DNA of 64,000 bases from Streptomyces sp. TRM64462 (GTDB lineage Bacteria > Actinomycetota > Actinomycetes > Streptomycetales > Streptomycetaceae): assembly GCF_013362995.1 (NCBI RefSeq), contig NZ_JABWDV010000011.1, positions 1 through 64,000 on the forward strand, read 5' to 3'. The notes beneath the pieces are model-generated. The model saw nothing but the letters and a program-made list of their open reading frames with translations, was not told where the DNA came from and ran no database searches. This document shows positions 36,541 to 45,848 of this stretch, in pieces; position 1 is the stretch's first letter; every line of letters starts with the position of its first letter. The translations under genes and the position numbers were made by a program.

Positions 36541-37622
36541 GTGCGGCGGACGCACTCCGCCACCACCGCCGCGAGGCTGCCGTGGCGGCGGAGCAGACGG
36601 CGCTGGACGTGGGCGCCGTTGCCGCTGCTCAGGAGGTCGTCGAGGGCCTTGCGGGCATGGGCGAGGTCGCCGTTCTCGTCGAGGGCGTCCTCGACGTGGT
36701 GGAAGAGGGCCTGGACGACGCGTTCCGCGGCGGTGGGGCGCATCGTGAGGGGGTGCAGGAGGTCGGCCTCCAGGCCCGAGCGTCCCGCCCGCCAGGCCGC
36801 GGCGCGCAGGACGCCGATGCCGTGGCCGGCCGGGGGCCTGCCCTCCCGCCATTCGCGGGCGGCGGTGTCGACGAGGGCGCGGGCGAGGGTCGCGACGAGG
36901 ACCGTCGTGGAGGCGTCCAGGCAGACGTCGGCGGCGCGGATCTCGACCGTCGGGTAGCGGCTCGACAGCCGGGCGTCGAAGTAGATCATGCCCTCGTCCT
37001 GGACGACCCCGGTGTCCACCAGGTCGCGGACCTGGGCGTGGTAGCGGTCGGCGGAGCCGAACAGCTCTACGGGCCCGGCCGAGGGCCAGCGGCCCCACAC
37101 CCGGCTGCGGTAGCTGTGGTAGCCGCTGTCGTGCCCTTGCCAGAAGGGCGAGTTGGCGCTCAGTGCGAGCAGCACCGACAGCCACGGCCGGATCCGGTCG
37201 AGTACGGCGACTCCTTCCTCGTCCGATGTGACCGACACATGGACGTGGCATCCGCAGGTGAGCTGTTCGAGCGCGGTGAGCCCGAAGTGCTCCTGGATCC
37301 ACCGGTAGCGTTTGCCGTCGTTGAGCGCGGGCCCCACCGGGAGCGGCGACGTCGCGAGCGCGACGACGGCGGCGCCCGCCTCCTCGGCGAGCTGCCCGGC
37401 CTCCGCGCGGCAGCGCTCGATCTCGGCGGCGAGCTCGCCCATCGCGGTGCGGGGACAGGTCCCGAACTCCAGCTGCTGGCTCTGCAACTCCTTCGTGAAG
37501 GCGTGCGGCCTGCCCTGGCTCTGCTTGGCCGCGATGGCCAGTACGGCTGCGGAGAGCGCGCGTGGCTCCCCCGTCCGCGGGTCCACGAGGAGGAGTTCCT
37601 CCTCCACTCCTACGCTGCGCAA
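36522..37622 (-). CDS. YbdK-family carboxylate-amine ligase (GCS2-like)
   Basis: This 366-residue ATP-dependent ligase starts at ATG 37622 (MRSVGVEEELLLVD). The ATP/metal-binding segment GVEEELLLVD and CGCHVHVSV are signatures of glutamate-cysteine ligase type 2 (YbdK). Further family segments are ALSANSPFWQGHDSGYHSYRS and YPTVEIRAADVC. In E. coli YbdK has weak glutamate-cysteine ligase activity. Actinobacteria use several paralogs, including EgtA of ergothioneine synthesis; the amine partner here is unknown. Confidence 0.88.
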   Translation of the reverse strand: MRSVGVEEELLLVDPRTGEPRALSAAVLAIAAKQSQGRPHAFTKELQSQQLEFGTCPRTAMGELAAEIERCRAEAGQLAEEAGAAVVALATSPLPVGPALNDGKRYRWIQEHFGLTALEQLTCGCHVHVSVTSDEEGVAVLDRIRPWLSVLLALSANSPFWQGHDSGYHSYRSRVWGRWPSAGPVELFGSADRYHAQVRDLVDTGVVQDEGMIYFDARLSSRYPTVEIRAADVCLDASTTVLVATLARALVDTAAREWREGRPPAGHGIGVLRAAAWRAGRSGLEADLLHPLTMRPTAAERVVQALFHHVEDALDENGDLAHARKALDDLLSSGNGAHVQRRLLRRHGSLAAVVAECVRRTQEGVR

Positions 37623-37952
37623 AAGAACCCGCCTTTCCGGTCACATCCTGAAGGGACAACTGACGGAACTGCCGGACTTGCTGACGGATCGGAACTGATC
37701 TGAACTGAGCGGCACGGAACGGGACTTCTGGACGCACCATCATCCCTGGTCCGGCCGCCCCGCGCACCGCCCCGGAGGCCCCCCGCCGGTATCTGGCGAG
37801 TTCCCGCCGCCCGCGCCGCCCGCGGCCCCGGCCCTCCGCTCCCTGACGCCTCCGCCGTGCGGCGCCGCCCCTCCTCCCCCGCCGCCGCACCGGCCCGACC
37901 AGCGGTAAATCCCCAGGAGGGCCCGGCAGGCCGCGTGGCAGACTCCCTCCGC
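37623..37952. other. Divergent intergenic region ligase / LD-carboxypeptidase
   Basis: These 330 nt should hold promoters for both divergent genes. The middle (37745-37890) is very C-rich and purine-poor. I see no clear -10/-35 pair, gene or hairpin. Confidence 0.5.
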
Positions 37953-38981
37953 ATGACCCTGCGATACCCCCGCCCCCTGCGTCCCGGCGACCGCGTCGCC
38001 GTCACCTCCCCGTCCAGCGGCGTCGACAAGGAGCTGCGCGCCCGCCTCGACGTGGCCGTACGCACCGTCGAGGCGCGTGGTTACGACGTCGTCGTCGGCG
38101 CCTGCATGGACGGCAGCGGCCATGTCAGCGCGCCCGCCGCCGACCGTGCGGCGGAGCTGACGGCGATGCTGACCGACCCGGACATCCGGGCCGTGGTCCC
38201 GCCGTGGAGCGGCGAGACGGCGATCGACCTGATCCCGCTGCTCGACTGGGACCGGCTGCGGGCCGCCGAACCCACCTGGCTCGTCGGCTACTCGGACCTG
38301 TCGACGCTCCTCACGCCCCTGACGCTGCTCACCGGCACGGCGACGCTGCACGGCAACAACCTCATGGACACGCCGTACGCGGTGCCGGACGGCCTGCTCT
38401 CGTGGCTGGACGTCGTCGCGCTGCCGCGCGGCGCCGGCTTCACGCAGACCCCGCCAGGACGCCACCGCTCCTCCGGCTGGGACGACTACCGCGCCCACCC
38501 GGAGGTGGACACCTGGACGCTGGACACGCCCGGCACGTGGACGCGCCTGGACGGCGAGGGGGACGTGGACGTCGAGGGGCGGCTCGTCGGCGGCTGCGTC
38601 GAGACGCTGAGCCACGTGGTGGGGAGCCCGTACGGGGACGTCTCCGCCTTCGCCCGTACGCACGCGCCCGAGGCGCTGCTGGTGTACGTCGAGGCGGCGG
38701 AGGCCGACGCGTTCGCCGTCTGCCGCGCCCTGCACGGCATGCGCCTCGCCGGGTTCTTCGACGCCGCTAACGCGGTTCTCGTCGGCCGTACGTCGGCGCC
38801 CGGGCGGCCGTCGCTGTCGCAGCACGAGGCGGTCCTGGACGCCCTCGGACCGCTGGGCGTGCCCATCGTCGCGGACGTCGAGTGCGGCCACGTGCCGCCG
38901 TACATGCCGCTCGTCAACGGCGCACGCGCCCGCGTCGTGCGCACGGCGACACGGCAGGAGCTGACCCAGACGCTGGACTGA
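37953..38981 (+). CDS. LD-carboxypeptidase / MccF-like serine peptidase (S66)
   Basis: This 342-residue cytoplasmic serine peptidase starts at ATG 37953 (MTLRYPRPLRPGDRVAV); a GTG 18 nt upstream is possible. The N-terminal LRPGDRVAVTSPSS, the nucleophile Ser in LVGYSDLSTLL, an acidic residue in VYVEAAEADAF and His in CGHVPPYMP form the S66 Ser-Glu-His triad. The sequence is closer to MccF (which inactivates microcin C-type peptidyl nucleotides) than to LdcA. The natural substrate could also be peptidoglycan tetrapeptides. It is monocistronic. Confidence 0.88.
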   Translation: MTLRYPRPLRPGDRVAVTSPSSGVDKELRARLDVAVRTVEARGYDVVVGACMDGSGHVSAPAADRAAELTAMLTDPDIRAVVPPWSGETAIDLIPLLDWDRLRAAEPTWLVGYSDLSTLLTPLTLLTGTATLHGNNLMDTPYAVPDGLLSWLDVVALPRGAGFTQTPPGRHRSSGWDDYRAHPEVDTWTLDTPGTWTRLDGEGDVDVEGRLVGGCVETLSHVVGSPYGDVSAFARTHAPEALLVYVEAAEADAFAVCRALHGMRLAGFFDAANAVLVGRTSAPGRPSLSQHEAVLDALGPLGVPIVADVECGHVPPYMPLVNGARARVVRTATRQELTQTLD

Positions 38982-39009
38982 CCCCCGCCACAGGCCCGGG
39001 GCACCCGGT

Positions 39010-40146
39010 TCAGGCGACCGACTCCACGGGGCCGGCCGGGGCGTCCGGGCCGTCGTGGTGGATGGGGGTGTGGGCGCCGGTCAGCGAGACGCCGGTGCCG
39101 CCGCGGCGGTCGGCGACGATCTCTGCGGCGATGGAGAGGGCGGTCTCCTCCGGGGTGCGGGCGCCCAGGTCGAGGCCGATGGGCGAGCGGAGCCGGGCGA
39201 GTTCGAGCTCGGTGACGCCGACCTCGCGCAGCCGGCGGTTGCGGTCCTCGTGGGTGCGGCGGGAGCCCATCGCGCCGACGTACGCCACGGGGAGGCGCAG
39301 GGCCCGCTGGAGGAGCGGTACGTCGAACTTGGCGTCGTGCGTCAGGACGCACAGCACCGTACGGGCGTCGACCCGCGTCGACTCCAGGTACTCGTGGGGC
39401 CAGCCGACGACGATCTCGTCGGCGTCCGGGAAGCGGGCGGCGGTCGCGAACACGGGCCGCGCGTCGCAGACCGTGACGTGGTAGCCGAGGAACCTGCCGA
39501 CCCGTACCAGGGCCGACGCGAAGTCGATGGCGCCGAAGACGATCATGCGCGGGGGCGGGACGCTGGACTCGACCAGCAGCGTCAGCGGCTGCCCGCAGCG
39601 GGAGCCGTCCTCGCCGATGGTGACCGTGCCGGTGCGGCCGGCGTCCAGCAGGGCGCGGGCCTCGGCGGCGGCGGTGCGGTCCAGCTCCGGGTGGCCGCCG
39701 AGCCCGCCCTCGTACGAGCCGTCGGCGTGGACGAGGAGGGCGGTGCCCATCAGGTCTGCAGGGCCGTCGGTGAGCCTGGCGAGGGCCGCCGCCTCCCCTC
39801 CGGCGGCGGCCGCCAGGGCGGCGGGGTAGACCCCGCCGCGGACCGGGGTGACGAGGACGTCGATGACGCCGCCGCAGGTGAGGCCGACGGCGAAGGCGTC
39901 CTCGTCGCTGTAGCCGAAGCGTTCGCGTACGGTCAGACCGTCCTCGATCGCCTGCTGGCACAGTTCGTACACGGCCCCCTCCACACATCCGCCGGAGACC
40001 GAGCCGATCGCCGTGCCGTCGCGGTCGACGGCGAGCGCGGCCCCCGGCTGGCGGGGCGCGCTGCCGCTGACCGCCACGACGGTGGCGACGGCGAAGTCAC
40101 GCCCCTGCTCGACCCACCGGCCGAGCTCTTCGGCGATGTCCAGCAT
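39010..40146 (-). CDS. xdhC: XdhC family molybdenum-cofactor insertion protein
   Basis: This 378-residue protein starts at ATG 40146 behind AAGGAGG. The N-terminal XdhC/CoxI domain has SVSGGCVEGAVYE and GLTCGGVIDVLV (the conserved Cys residues). The C-terminal Rossmann-like domain starts around MIVFGAIDFASAL and includes VLTHDAKFDVPLL and YVGAMGSRRTHEDR. It binds the sulfurated molybdopterin cofactor and loads xanthine dehydrogenase. It is the last gene of the purine block, 63 nt after the permease, so probably serves the xanthine dehydrogenase upstream and perhaps the Pao-like enzyme also. Confidence 0.92.
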   Translation of the reverse strand: MLDIAEELGRWVEQGRDFAVATVVAVSGSAPRQPGAALAVDRDGTAIGSVSGGCVEGAVYELCQQAIEDGLTVRERFGYSDEDAFAVGLTCGGVIDVLVTPVRGGVYPAALAAAAGGEAAALARLTDGPADLMGTALLVHADGSYEGGLGGHPELDRTAAAEARALLDAGRTGTVTIGEDGSRCGQPLTLLVESSVPPPRMIVFGAIDFASALVRVGRFLGYHVTVCDARPVFATAARFPDADEIVVGWPHEYLESTRVDARTVLCVLTHDAKFDVPLLQRALRLPVAYVGAMGSRRTHEDRNRRLREVGVTELELARLRSPIGLDLGARTPEETALSIAAEIVADRRGGTGVSLTGAHTPIHHDGPDAPAGPVESVA

Positions 40147-40209
40147 GTCGGCCTCCTTGGGGCTTCTCGTGGATGTGCGGAGGGGTTCCGTTGTGGCGTG
40201 GTGGAGCCG

Positions 40210-41652
40210 TCAGTGTCCGGTGCCGGTGGCGAAGTAGAAGACGAACACCGCCGAGAGGATCCACATGAGGACGCTCGGCTCCCGCCACTTGCCCTGTGCC
40301 GCCTTGATGGCGCAGAAGGCGATGACACCGGCGCCGACACCCGTGGTGATGGTGTAGGTGAACGGCATCAGCACGACCGTCAGGAAGACCGGCACGGCGA
40401 CGGACCAGTCGCTCCAGTCGACGTGGCGGGCGTTCTGCAGCATCATCGCGCCGATCACGACGAGGGCGGCGGACGCCACCTGGCCCGGTACGAGCTGGGT
40501 GAGCGGCGTGAAGAACAGGCACGCGGCGAAGAACAGGCCGGTGACCGATGCCGACAGGCCCGTACGGGCGCCTTCGCCGACGCCCGTGGCGGACTCGATG
40601 AAGACGGTCTGGCCGGAGGCGCTCGTGGCGCCGCCTATCGCGCCGCCCGCGCCGTCGATGAACAGCGCCTTGTTGAGTCCGGGCATCCGGCCGGCCCCGT
40701 CGGCCAGCTTGGCCTCCTGGCCGACGGCGATGATGGTGGCCATCGCGTCGAAGAAGCCGGCGAGGACCAGCGTGAAGACGATCATGCCGACGGCGGCGTA
40801 GCCGAGCTTCTCCCAGCCGCCGAACTCGACCTGCCCGAAGAGCGAGAAGTCGGGCATGGACACGACGCTGCCGTGCAGGATGGGCGCGCTGCCGCCCCAG
40901 GCCTCTTCCTTGATCCAGCCGGCGGCGGTGGCGATCACGGAGATGACCGTGCCGGCGATGATGCCGAGGAGGATGGCGCCGGGCACCTTGCGTGCCTGGA
41001 GCATGAAGATCAGCAGCAGGGTGACGGTGAAGAGGACGACCGGCCAGCCGGTGAGCGAGCCGCCGACACCGAGCGTGACGGGTCCGCCGCCCTCGCTCTT
41101 GCCGACGAAGCCGGCGTTGACGAAGCCGATCATCGCGATGAACAGGCCGATGCCGATCGTGATGCCGTGCTTCAGGGCCAGCGGGATCGCGTTCATGATG
41201 ACTTCACGGACGCCGGTGACCACCAGGAGGCAGATCACCGCGCCGTAGATGACACACATGCCCATGGCCTGCGGCCACGTCATGTTGGGGGCGACCTGTG
41301 TGGACAGGACGCCCGCGACGCTGAGGCCCGCCGCCAGCGCGAGCGGGACCTTGCCGATGATGCCCATCGCCAGGGTGGTGACCGCCGCCGCGAGGGCCGT
41401 GGCGGTGATGAGGGCGGGCTGGCTCAGCTTGTCTCCGAGCGCGTCCTCTCCCCCGAGCAGCAGCGGGTTGAGCAGGAGGATGTACGCCATCGCCATGAAG
41501 GTGGTGATGCCGCCACGCACCTCGCGGGAGATGGTGGATCCTCTGTGCGTGATGTGAAAGTACCGATCGAGCCAAGATCGTCCGGCGGGGATGCGCGTGC
41601 CTTCGCCCGCGTCTTCCGAGACGGTCTTCGGCTCCACTGACGACTGGGTCAT
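40210..41652 (-). CDS. NCS2 family purine permease (AzgA-like)
   Basis: This 480-residue membrane protein has 12-14 helices. The start is ATG 41652 (MTQSSVEPKT) after GGGAGTAGG; an in-frame start five codons earlier is less likely. Family features are YFHITHRGSTISREVRGGITTFMAMAYI split over the first helices, GVISVIA-type core helices, AGFFDAMATIIAVGQ and SASGQTVFIESATGVGEGART. It resembles AzgA-type hypoxanthine/guanine/adenine:H+ symporters rather than UraA/xanthine ones. Its position between xanthine dehydrogenase and xdhC supports purine uptake. Confidence 0.9.
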   Translation of the reverse strand: MTQSSVEPKTVSEDAGEGTRIPAGRSWLDRYFHITHRGSTISREVRGGITTFMAMAYILLLNPLLLGGEDALGDKLSQPALITATALAAAVTTLAMGIIGKVPLALAAGLSVAGVLSTQVAPNMTWPQAMGMCVIYGAVICLLVVTGVREVIMNAIPLALKHGITIGIGLFIAMIGFVNAGFVGKSEGGGPVTLGVGGSLTGWPVVLFTVTLLLIFMLQARKVPGAILLGIIAGTVISVIATAAGWIKEEAWGGSAPILHGSVVSMPDFSLFGQVEFGGWEKLGYAAVGMIVFTLVLAGFFDAMATIIAVGQEAKLADGAGRMPGLNKALFIDGAGGAIGGATSASGQTVFIESATGVGEGARTGLSASVTGLFFAACLFFTPLTQLVPGQVASAALVVIGAMMLQNARHVDWSDWSVAVPVFLTVVLMPFTYTITTGVGAGVIAFCAIKAAQGKWREPSVLMWILSAVFVFYFATGTGH

Positions 41653-41767
41653 GGTGCCTACTCCCAAGGTTCAAAGGGGCACCCGCGGACTCCGGTTCCG
41701 GGTCTTGTGTGCGGGATTTGGGATGGTGCTTGGCTGCACGACCCGGGGGACGGCCCGAGACGAACTG

Positions 41768-41838
41768 GGTACTGCTGGTACTGCTGGTACTGCCGGGTAC
41801 TGCCTGTGGGGGGTGGGGCTGTGGGGGATGTGGGGGGG
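41768..41838. other. 9-bp repeats and G-rich quadruplex-like tract upstream of the purine permease
   Basis: Repeats of GGTACTGCT (41768-41804, four copies, the last two varied) are followed on the plus strand by GGGGGG-T-GGGG-CTGT-GGGGG-ATGT-GGGGGGG (41808-41838). The latter fits a four-tract quadruplex. It lies about 155 nt before the permease start, on the template strand for permease transcription. No gene is visible in 41653-41910. Confidence 0.7.
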
Positions 41839-41911
41839 TTGCTCCGGGCGGGGGCGGGCCGCGGACTTGTGACGTTCCTGGGAGGCACGCTCCCGCCCGG
41901 AGGGTTCGGGG

Positions 41912-41936
41912 TCCCGGGGGACGAAGCCCCCCGGGG
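41912..41936 (-). terminator. Strong GC hairpin after xanthine dehydrogenase operon
   Basis: CCCGGGGG-ACGAAG-CCCCCCGGGG can form an eight-base stem with a small loop and one bulge, starting 3 nt after the Mo-subunit stop. It lacks a T run, as is usual in Streptomyces. It probably limits read-through into the permease gene. Confidence 0.7.
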
Positions 41937-41938
41937 AC

Positions 41939-44350
41939 CTAGTTCGTGCCGGTGAGGTGCTCGGGGCGCACCGGCGTCCTGTCGAGTTCCAGCCCCGTCG
42001 CGTTCCGGATCGCCGCGAGGACGGCCGGCGTGGACGACAGGGTCGGGGCCTCGCCGATGCCGCGCAGCCCGTACGGGGCGTGCTCGTCGGCGAGTTCGAG
42101 CACGTCGACCGGGATGGTCGGCGTGTCGAGGATCGTGGGGATGAGGTAGTCCGTGAAGGACGGGTTGCGCACCTTCGCGGTCTTCGGGTCGACGACGATC
42201 TCCTCCATGACCGCCACGCCCAGGCCCTGGGTCGTACCGCCCTGGATCTGGCCGATGACGGACAGCGGGTTGAGCGCCTTGCCGACGTCCTGGGCGCAGG
42301 CCAGCTCGATGACCTTGACCAGGCCGAGCTCGGTGTCCACCTCGACGACGGCGCGGTGCGCGGCGAACGAGTACTGGACGTGGCCGTTGCCCTGGCCGGT
42401 GCGCAGGTCGAACGCCTCGGTGGGGCGGTGCCGCCACTCGGCCTCGATCTCGACGACCTCGTTCTCCAGGACGTCCGTCAGGTCGGCGAGGACCTCGCCG
42501 CCGTCGGTGACGACCTTGCCGCCCTCCAGGAGCAGCTCGGCGGTGGCCCAGGCCGGGTGGTAGGTGCCGAACTTGCGGCGGCCCAGCTCCAGGACCTTCT
42601 CGCGGACCAGCTCGCAGGAGTTCTTCACGGCGCCGCCGGTGACGTACGTCTGGCGGGACGCGGAGGTGGAGCCGGCGGAGCCGACCTGGGTGTCGGCCGG
42701 GTGGATGGTCACCTGGGTAACGCCCAGCTCCGTGCGGGCGATCTGGGCGTGCACGGTGACGCCGCCCTGGCCGACCTCGGCCATCGCGGTGTGCACGGTG
42801 GCCACGGCCTCGCCGTTGATGACCTCCATGCGCACCTTGGCGGTGGAGTAGTCGTCGAAGCCCTCGGAGAAGCCGACGTTCTTGATGCCGACCGCGTAGC
42901 CGACACCGCGGACGACGCCCTCGCCGTGCGTGGTGTTGGACAGGCCGCCGGGCAGCGCGCGTACGTCGGCGCCCTCCGTGGTCTCCCACTGGCGCTCCGG
43001 CGGCAGCGGGCGGGCCTTGACGCGGCGCAGCAGCTCCGCGACCGGGGCCGGGGAGTCGACCGGCTGCCCGGTCGGCATGATCGTGCCCTGCTCCATGGCG
43101 TTGAGCTGCCGGAACTCGACCGGGTCCATGCCGAGCTTCTTGGCGAGCTTGTCCATCTGCGCCTCGTACGCGAAGCACGCCTGGACCGCGCCGAAGCCGC
43201 GCATGGCGCCGCAGGGCGGGTTGTTGGTGTAGAGGGCGATCGCCTCGATGTCGACGTCGTCGACGACGTACGGGCCGACGCTCAGCGAGGAGGCGTTGCC
43301 GACGACGGCCGGGGACGCGGAGGCGTAGGCGCCGCCGTCCAGGACGATCCGGCACTTCATGTGGGTGAGCTTGCCGTCCTTGGTGGCGCCGTGCTCGTAG
43401 TAGAGCTTCGCCGGGTGCCGGTGGACGTGCCCGAAGAACGACTCGAAGCGGTTGTAGACGATCTTGACGGGCTTGCCGGTGCGCAGCGCCAGCAGGCAGG
43501 CGTGGATCTGCATGGACAGGTCCTCGCGGCCGCCGAAGGCGCCGCCGACGCCGGAGAGCGTCATCCGGACCTTCTCCTCGGGCAGGCCGAGGACGGGGGC
43601 GATCTGGCGCAGGTCGGAGTGCAGCCACTGGGTGGCGACGTACAGGTCGACCCCGCCGTCCTCGGACGGCACGGCGAGACCGGACTCGGGGCCGAGGAAC
43701 GCCTGGTCCTGCATGCCGAAGGTGTACTCGCCCTCGACGATCACGTCGGCCCGCTTGCGGGCCTCCGCCACGTCGCCGCGGACGATCGGCTGGCGGTGCA
43801 CGATGTTCGGGTGCGGGACGTGTCCGGCGTGGTGGTCGTCGCGGCCCGGGTGGAGCAGGGGCGCGTCGGGGGCGGTCGCGGAGGCCTCGTCGGTGACGAC
43901 GGGCAGCTCCCTGTACTCGACCTTGATCTTGGCGGCTGCGCGCCGCGCGGTCTCCGGGTGGTCGGCGGCGACGAGGGCGACGGGCTCGCCGTGGTGGCGT
44001 ACGACGCCGTTGGCGAGGACCGGGGTGTCCTGGATCTCCAGGCCGTAGTTCTTCACGTCGGTGGGCAGGTCGTCGTACGTGAGGACGGCGTACACACCGG
44101 CCTGGGCGAGGGCCTCGGAGGTGTCGATGGAGACGATCTCGGCGTGGGCGACGGTGGAGCGGAGGATCTGGCCCCACAGCATGTCCTCGTGCCACATGTC
44201 CGAGGAGTAGGCGAACTCGCCGGTGACCTTCAGGGTGCCGTCGGGGCGGAGCGTGGACTCGCCGATGCCGCCCTTGGTGCCCTGGGAGCTCTGAGTGACC
44301 TTGGTGGGGGTGCCCGCCGGGGCGGACGCGACCCGGGTGTGCTGAACCAT
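41939..44350 (-). CDS. Xanthine dehydrogenase molybdenum-binding subunit
   Basis: This 803-residue catalytic subunit starts at ATG 44350, overlapping the FeS stop by one base. It holds LKVTGEFAYSSDMW, SGVGGAFGGREDLSMQ, GAMRGFGAVQ, TAMAEVGQGGVTVHAQ, and the catalytic Glu in YGLRGIGEAPTLSS. It binds molybdopterin and oxidises hypoxanthine and xanthine to urate. Neighbouring pucR, NCS2 permease and xdhC agree with a purine substrate. The C terminus is normal, so the enzyme looks complete. Electrons go through the FeS subunit to FAD. Confidence 0.92.
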   Translation of the reverse strand: MVQHTRVASAPAGTPTKVTQSSQGTKGGIGESTLRPDGTLKVTGEFAYSSDMWHEDMLWGQILRSTVAHAEIVSIDTSEALAQAGVYAVLTYDDLPTDVKNYGLEIQDTPVLANGVVRHHGEPVALVAADHPETARRAAAKIKVEYRELPVVTDEASATAPDAPLLHPGRDDHHAGHVPHPNIVHRQPIVRGDVAEARKRADVIVEGEYTFGMQDQAFLGPESGLAVPSEDGGVDLYVATQWLHSDLRQIAPVLGLPEEKVRMTLSGVGGAFGGREDLSMQIHACLLALRTGKPVKIVYNRFESFFGHVHRHPAKLYYEHGATKDGKLTHMKCRIVLDGGAYASASPAVVGNASSLSVGPYVVDDVDIEAIALYTNNPPCGAMRGFGAVQACFAYEAQMDKLAKKLGMDPVEFRQLNAMEQGTIMPTGQPVDSPAPVAELLRRVKARPLPPERQWETTEGADVRALPGGLSNTTHGEGVVRGVGYAVGIKNVGFSEGFDDYSTAKVRMEVINGEAVATVHTAMAEVGQGGVTVHAQIARTELGVTQVTIHPADTQVGSAGSTSASRQTYVTGGAVKNSCELVREKVLELGRRKFGTYHPAWATAELLLEGGKVVTDGGEVLADLTDVLENEVVEIEAEWRHRPTEAFDLRTGQGNGHVQYSFAAHRAVVEVDTELGLVKVIELACAQDVGKALNPLSVIGQIQGGTTQGLGVAVMEEIVVDPKTAKVRNPSFTDYLIPTILDTPTIPVDVLELADEHAPYGLRGIGEAPTLSSTPAVLAAIRNATGLELDRTPVRPEHLTGTN

Positions 44351-44955
44351 CAGACTGCCTCCCCCTGGCGGGCGGCCGCCAGGCGGACCGCGTCGAGGAT
44401 CTTCTCGTAACCGGTGCAGCGGCAGAGGTTGCCGGAGAGCGCCTCGCGGATGTCCTCGTCCGTCGGGGACGGGTTGTTCTCCAGCATCTCGTCGGCCGCG
44501 ACGAGCAGGCCCGGGGTGCAGAAGCCGCACTGGACGGCGCCGGCGTCGATGAAGGCCTGCTGGATCGGCGAGAGCTCGGCGCCCTCGCCGGTCTGGGAGT
44601 CGGTGCCCTTGGCGGACCACTGCTTCGCCTCGTCGAGCGAGGTGCCGGACGCGCCGGCCGAACCGCAGGCGCCGGTGGCGCAGCCGCCGCCGTTCTCGGC
44701 GCGCTGCCTGGCGTAGTCGGCGAGGCCCTCGACGGTGACGACCTCGCGGCCCTCGACCTGGCCGGCGGCGACCAGGCAGGAACAGACCGGCACGCCGTCG
44801 AGGCGGACCGTGCAGGAGCCGCACTCGCCCTGCTCGCAGGCGTTCTTGGAGCCGGGCAGGCCCAGGCGCTCACGCAGGACGTAGAGGAGCGACTCGCCCT
44901 CCCACACGTCGTCGGCCTGCTGGGGGCGTCCGTTGACCGTGAAATTGACACGCAT
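44350..44955 (-). CDS. Xanthine dehydrogenase [2Fe-2S] subunit with Cys-containing linker
   Basis: This 201-residue protein starts at ATG 44955 (MRVNFTVNGRP). The first cluster uses Cys40, Cys45, Cys48 and Cys58 or 60 (NACEQGECGSCTV); the second uses Cys143, Cys146, Cys178 and Cys180 (VQCGFCTPGL, LCRCTGYEK). About 40 residues between the domains (85-125) form a Gly/Ser/Lys-rich linker with two extra Cys (Cys92, Cys97), longer than in most homologues. It is co-translated with the Mo subunit and starts 2 nt after the FAD gene stop. Confidence 0.92.
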   Translation of the reverse strand: MRVNFTVNGRPQQADDVWEGESLLYVLRERLGLPGSKNACEQGECGSCTVRLDGVPVCSCLVAAGQVEGREVVTVEGLADYARQRAENGGGCATGACGSAGASGTSLDEAKQWSAKGTDSQTGEGAELSPIQQAFIDAGAVQCGFCTPGLLVAADEMLENNPSPTDEDIREALSGNLCRCTGYEKILDAVRLAAARQGEAV

Positions 44956-44957
44956 GG

Positions 44958-45848
44958 TTATGCAGCTCCTTCAAGCGTGCGGGCGCTGCCGCGGTACTGC
45001 TCCCAGGTCCAGCCGAGGGTGCGGCGGGCCATGATGCCGACGGCGTGCCGGCGGTACTTGGCGGTGCCTCGTACGTCGTCGATCGGGTTGCAGGCGCCGG
45101 AGGCCAGCTCCGCGAACTGCTTGGCGATCGACGGGGTGATGATCTTGCCGTTGTCCCAGAAGCCGCCCTCTTCCAGCGCGGCGTTCAGGAAGTCCTCGGC
45201 CTCCTTGGCGCGGACCGGGGTGGGGGCGGCGGAGCCGATGCCGGTCCGTACGGTGCGGGTCTCGGGGTGCAGGGCGAGACCGAAGGCGCAGACCGCGATG
45301 ACCATGGCGTTGCGGGTGCCCACCTTGGAGTACTGCTGCGGGCCGCCGGCCTTCTTGATGTGGACGGTCTTGATCAGCTCATCGGGCTGGAGCGCGTTGC
45401 GCTTGACGCCCGTGTAGAACTCGTCGATGGGGATGAACCGGGTGCCGCGCACCGACTCGACCTCGACCTCGGCGCCCGCGGCCAGCAGGGCCGGGTGGGC
45501 GTCGCCGGCGGGGGACGCGGTGCCGAGGTTGCCGCCGACGCCGCCGCGGTTGCGGATCTGCGGGGACGCGACGGTGTGGGAGGCGAGGGCGAGACCGGGC
45601 AGCTCGGCCCGGAGGTGCTCCATGATCCGGGTGTACGGGACGGAGGCGCCCAGCTGGACGTTCTCCTCGCCGACCTCCCACTCACGGAGCAGCTCGATGC
45701 GGTTGAGGTCGAGGAGGTACTCGGGCCGCCGGTGGTCGAAGTTGATCTCGACCATGACATCGGTGCCACCCGCGATGGGCACAGCCGTGGGGTGCTCGGC
45801 CTTGGCGGCGAGCGCCTCCTCCCAGCTTGCGGGGCGAAGGAAGTCCAT
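44958..45848 (-). CDS. Xanthine dehydrogenase FAD-binding subunit
   Basis: This 296-residue protein starts at ATG 45848 (MDFLRPASWEEALAAKAEHP). The FAD-binding segments VPIAGGTDVMVEINF and IRNRGGVGGNLGTASPAGD are typical of the CO dehydrogenase/XDH medium subunit, and a C-terminal CODH domain follows. FAD passes electrons to NAD+. It is the first gene of the operon (FAD, FeS, Mo), transcribed divergently from pucR. Confidence 0.92.
   Translation of the reverse strand: MDFLRPASWEEALAAKAEHPTAVPIAGGTDVMVEINFDHRRPEYLLDLNRIELLREWEVGEENVQLGASVPYTRIMEHLRAELPGLALASHTVASPQIRNRGGVGGNLGTASPAGDAHPALLAAGAEVEVESVRGTRFIPIDEFYTGVKRNALQPDELIKTVHIKKAGGPQQYSKVGTRNAMVIAVCAFGLALHPETRTVRTGIGSAAPTPVRAKEAEDFLNAALEEGGFWDNGKIITPSIAKQFAELASGACNPIDDVRGTAKYRRHAVGIMARRTLGWTWEQYRGSARTLEGAA

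Noticed and set aside
44350-45848. Carbon monoxide dehydrogenase medium/small subunits
   Set aside because: The Mo subunit shows no CoxL active-site loop that I can see, and pucR, NCS2 permease and xdhC neighbours point to xanthine.
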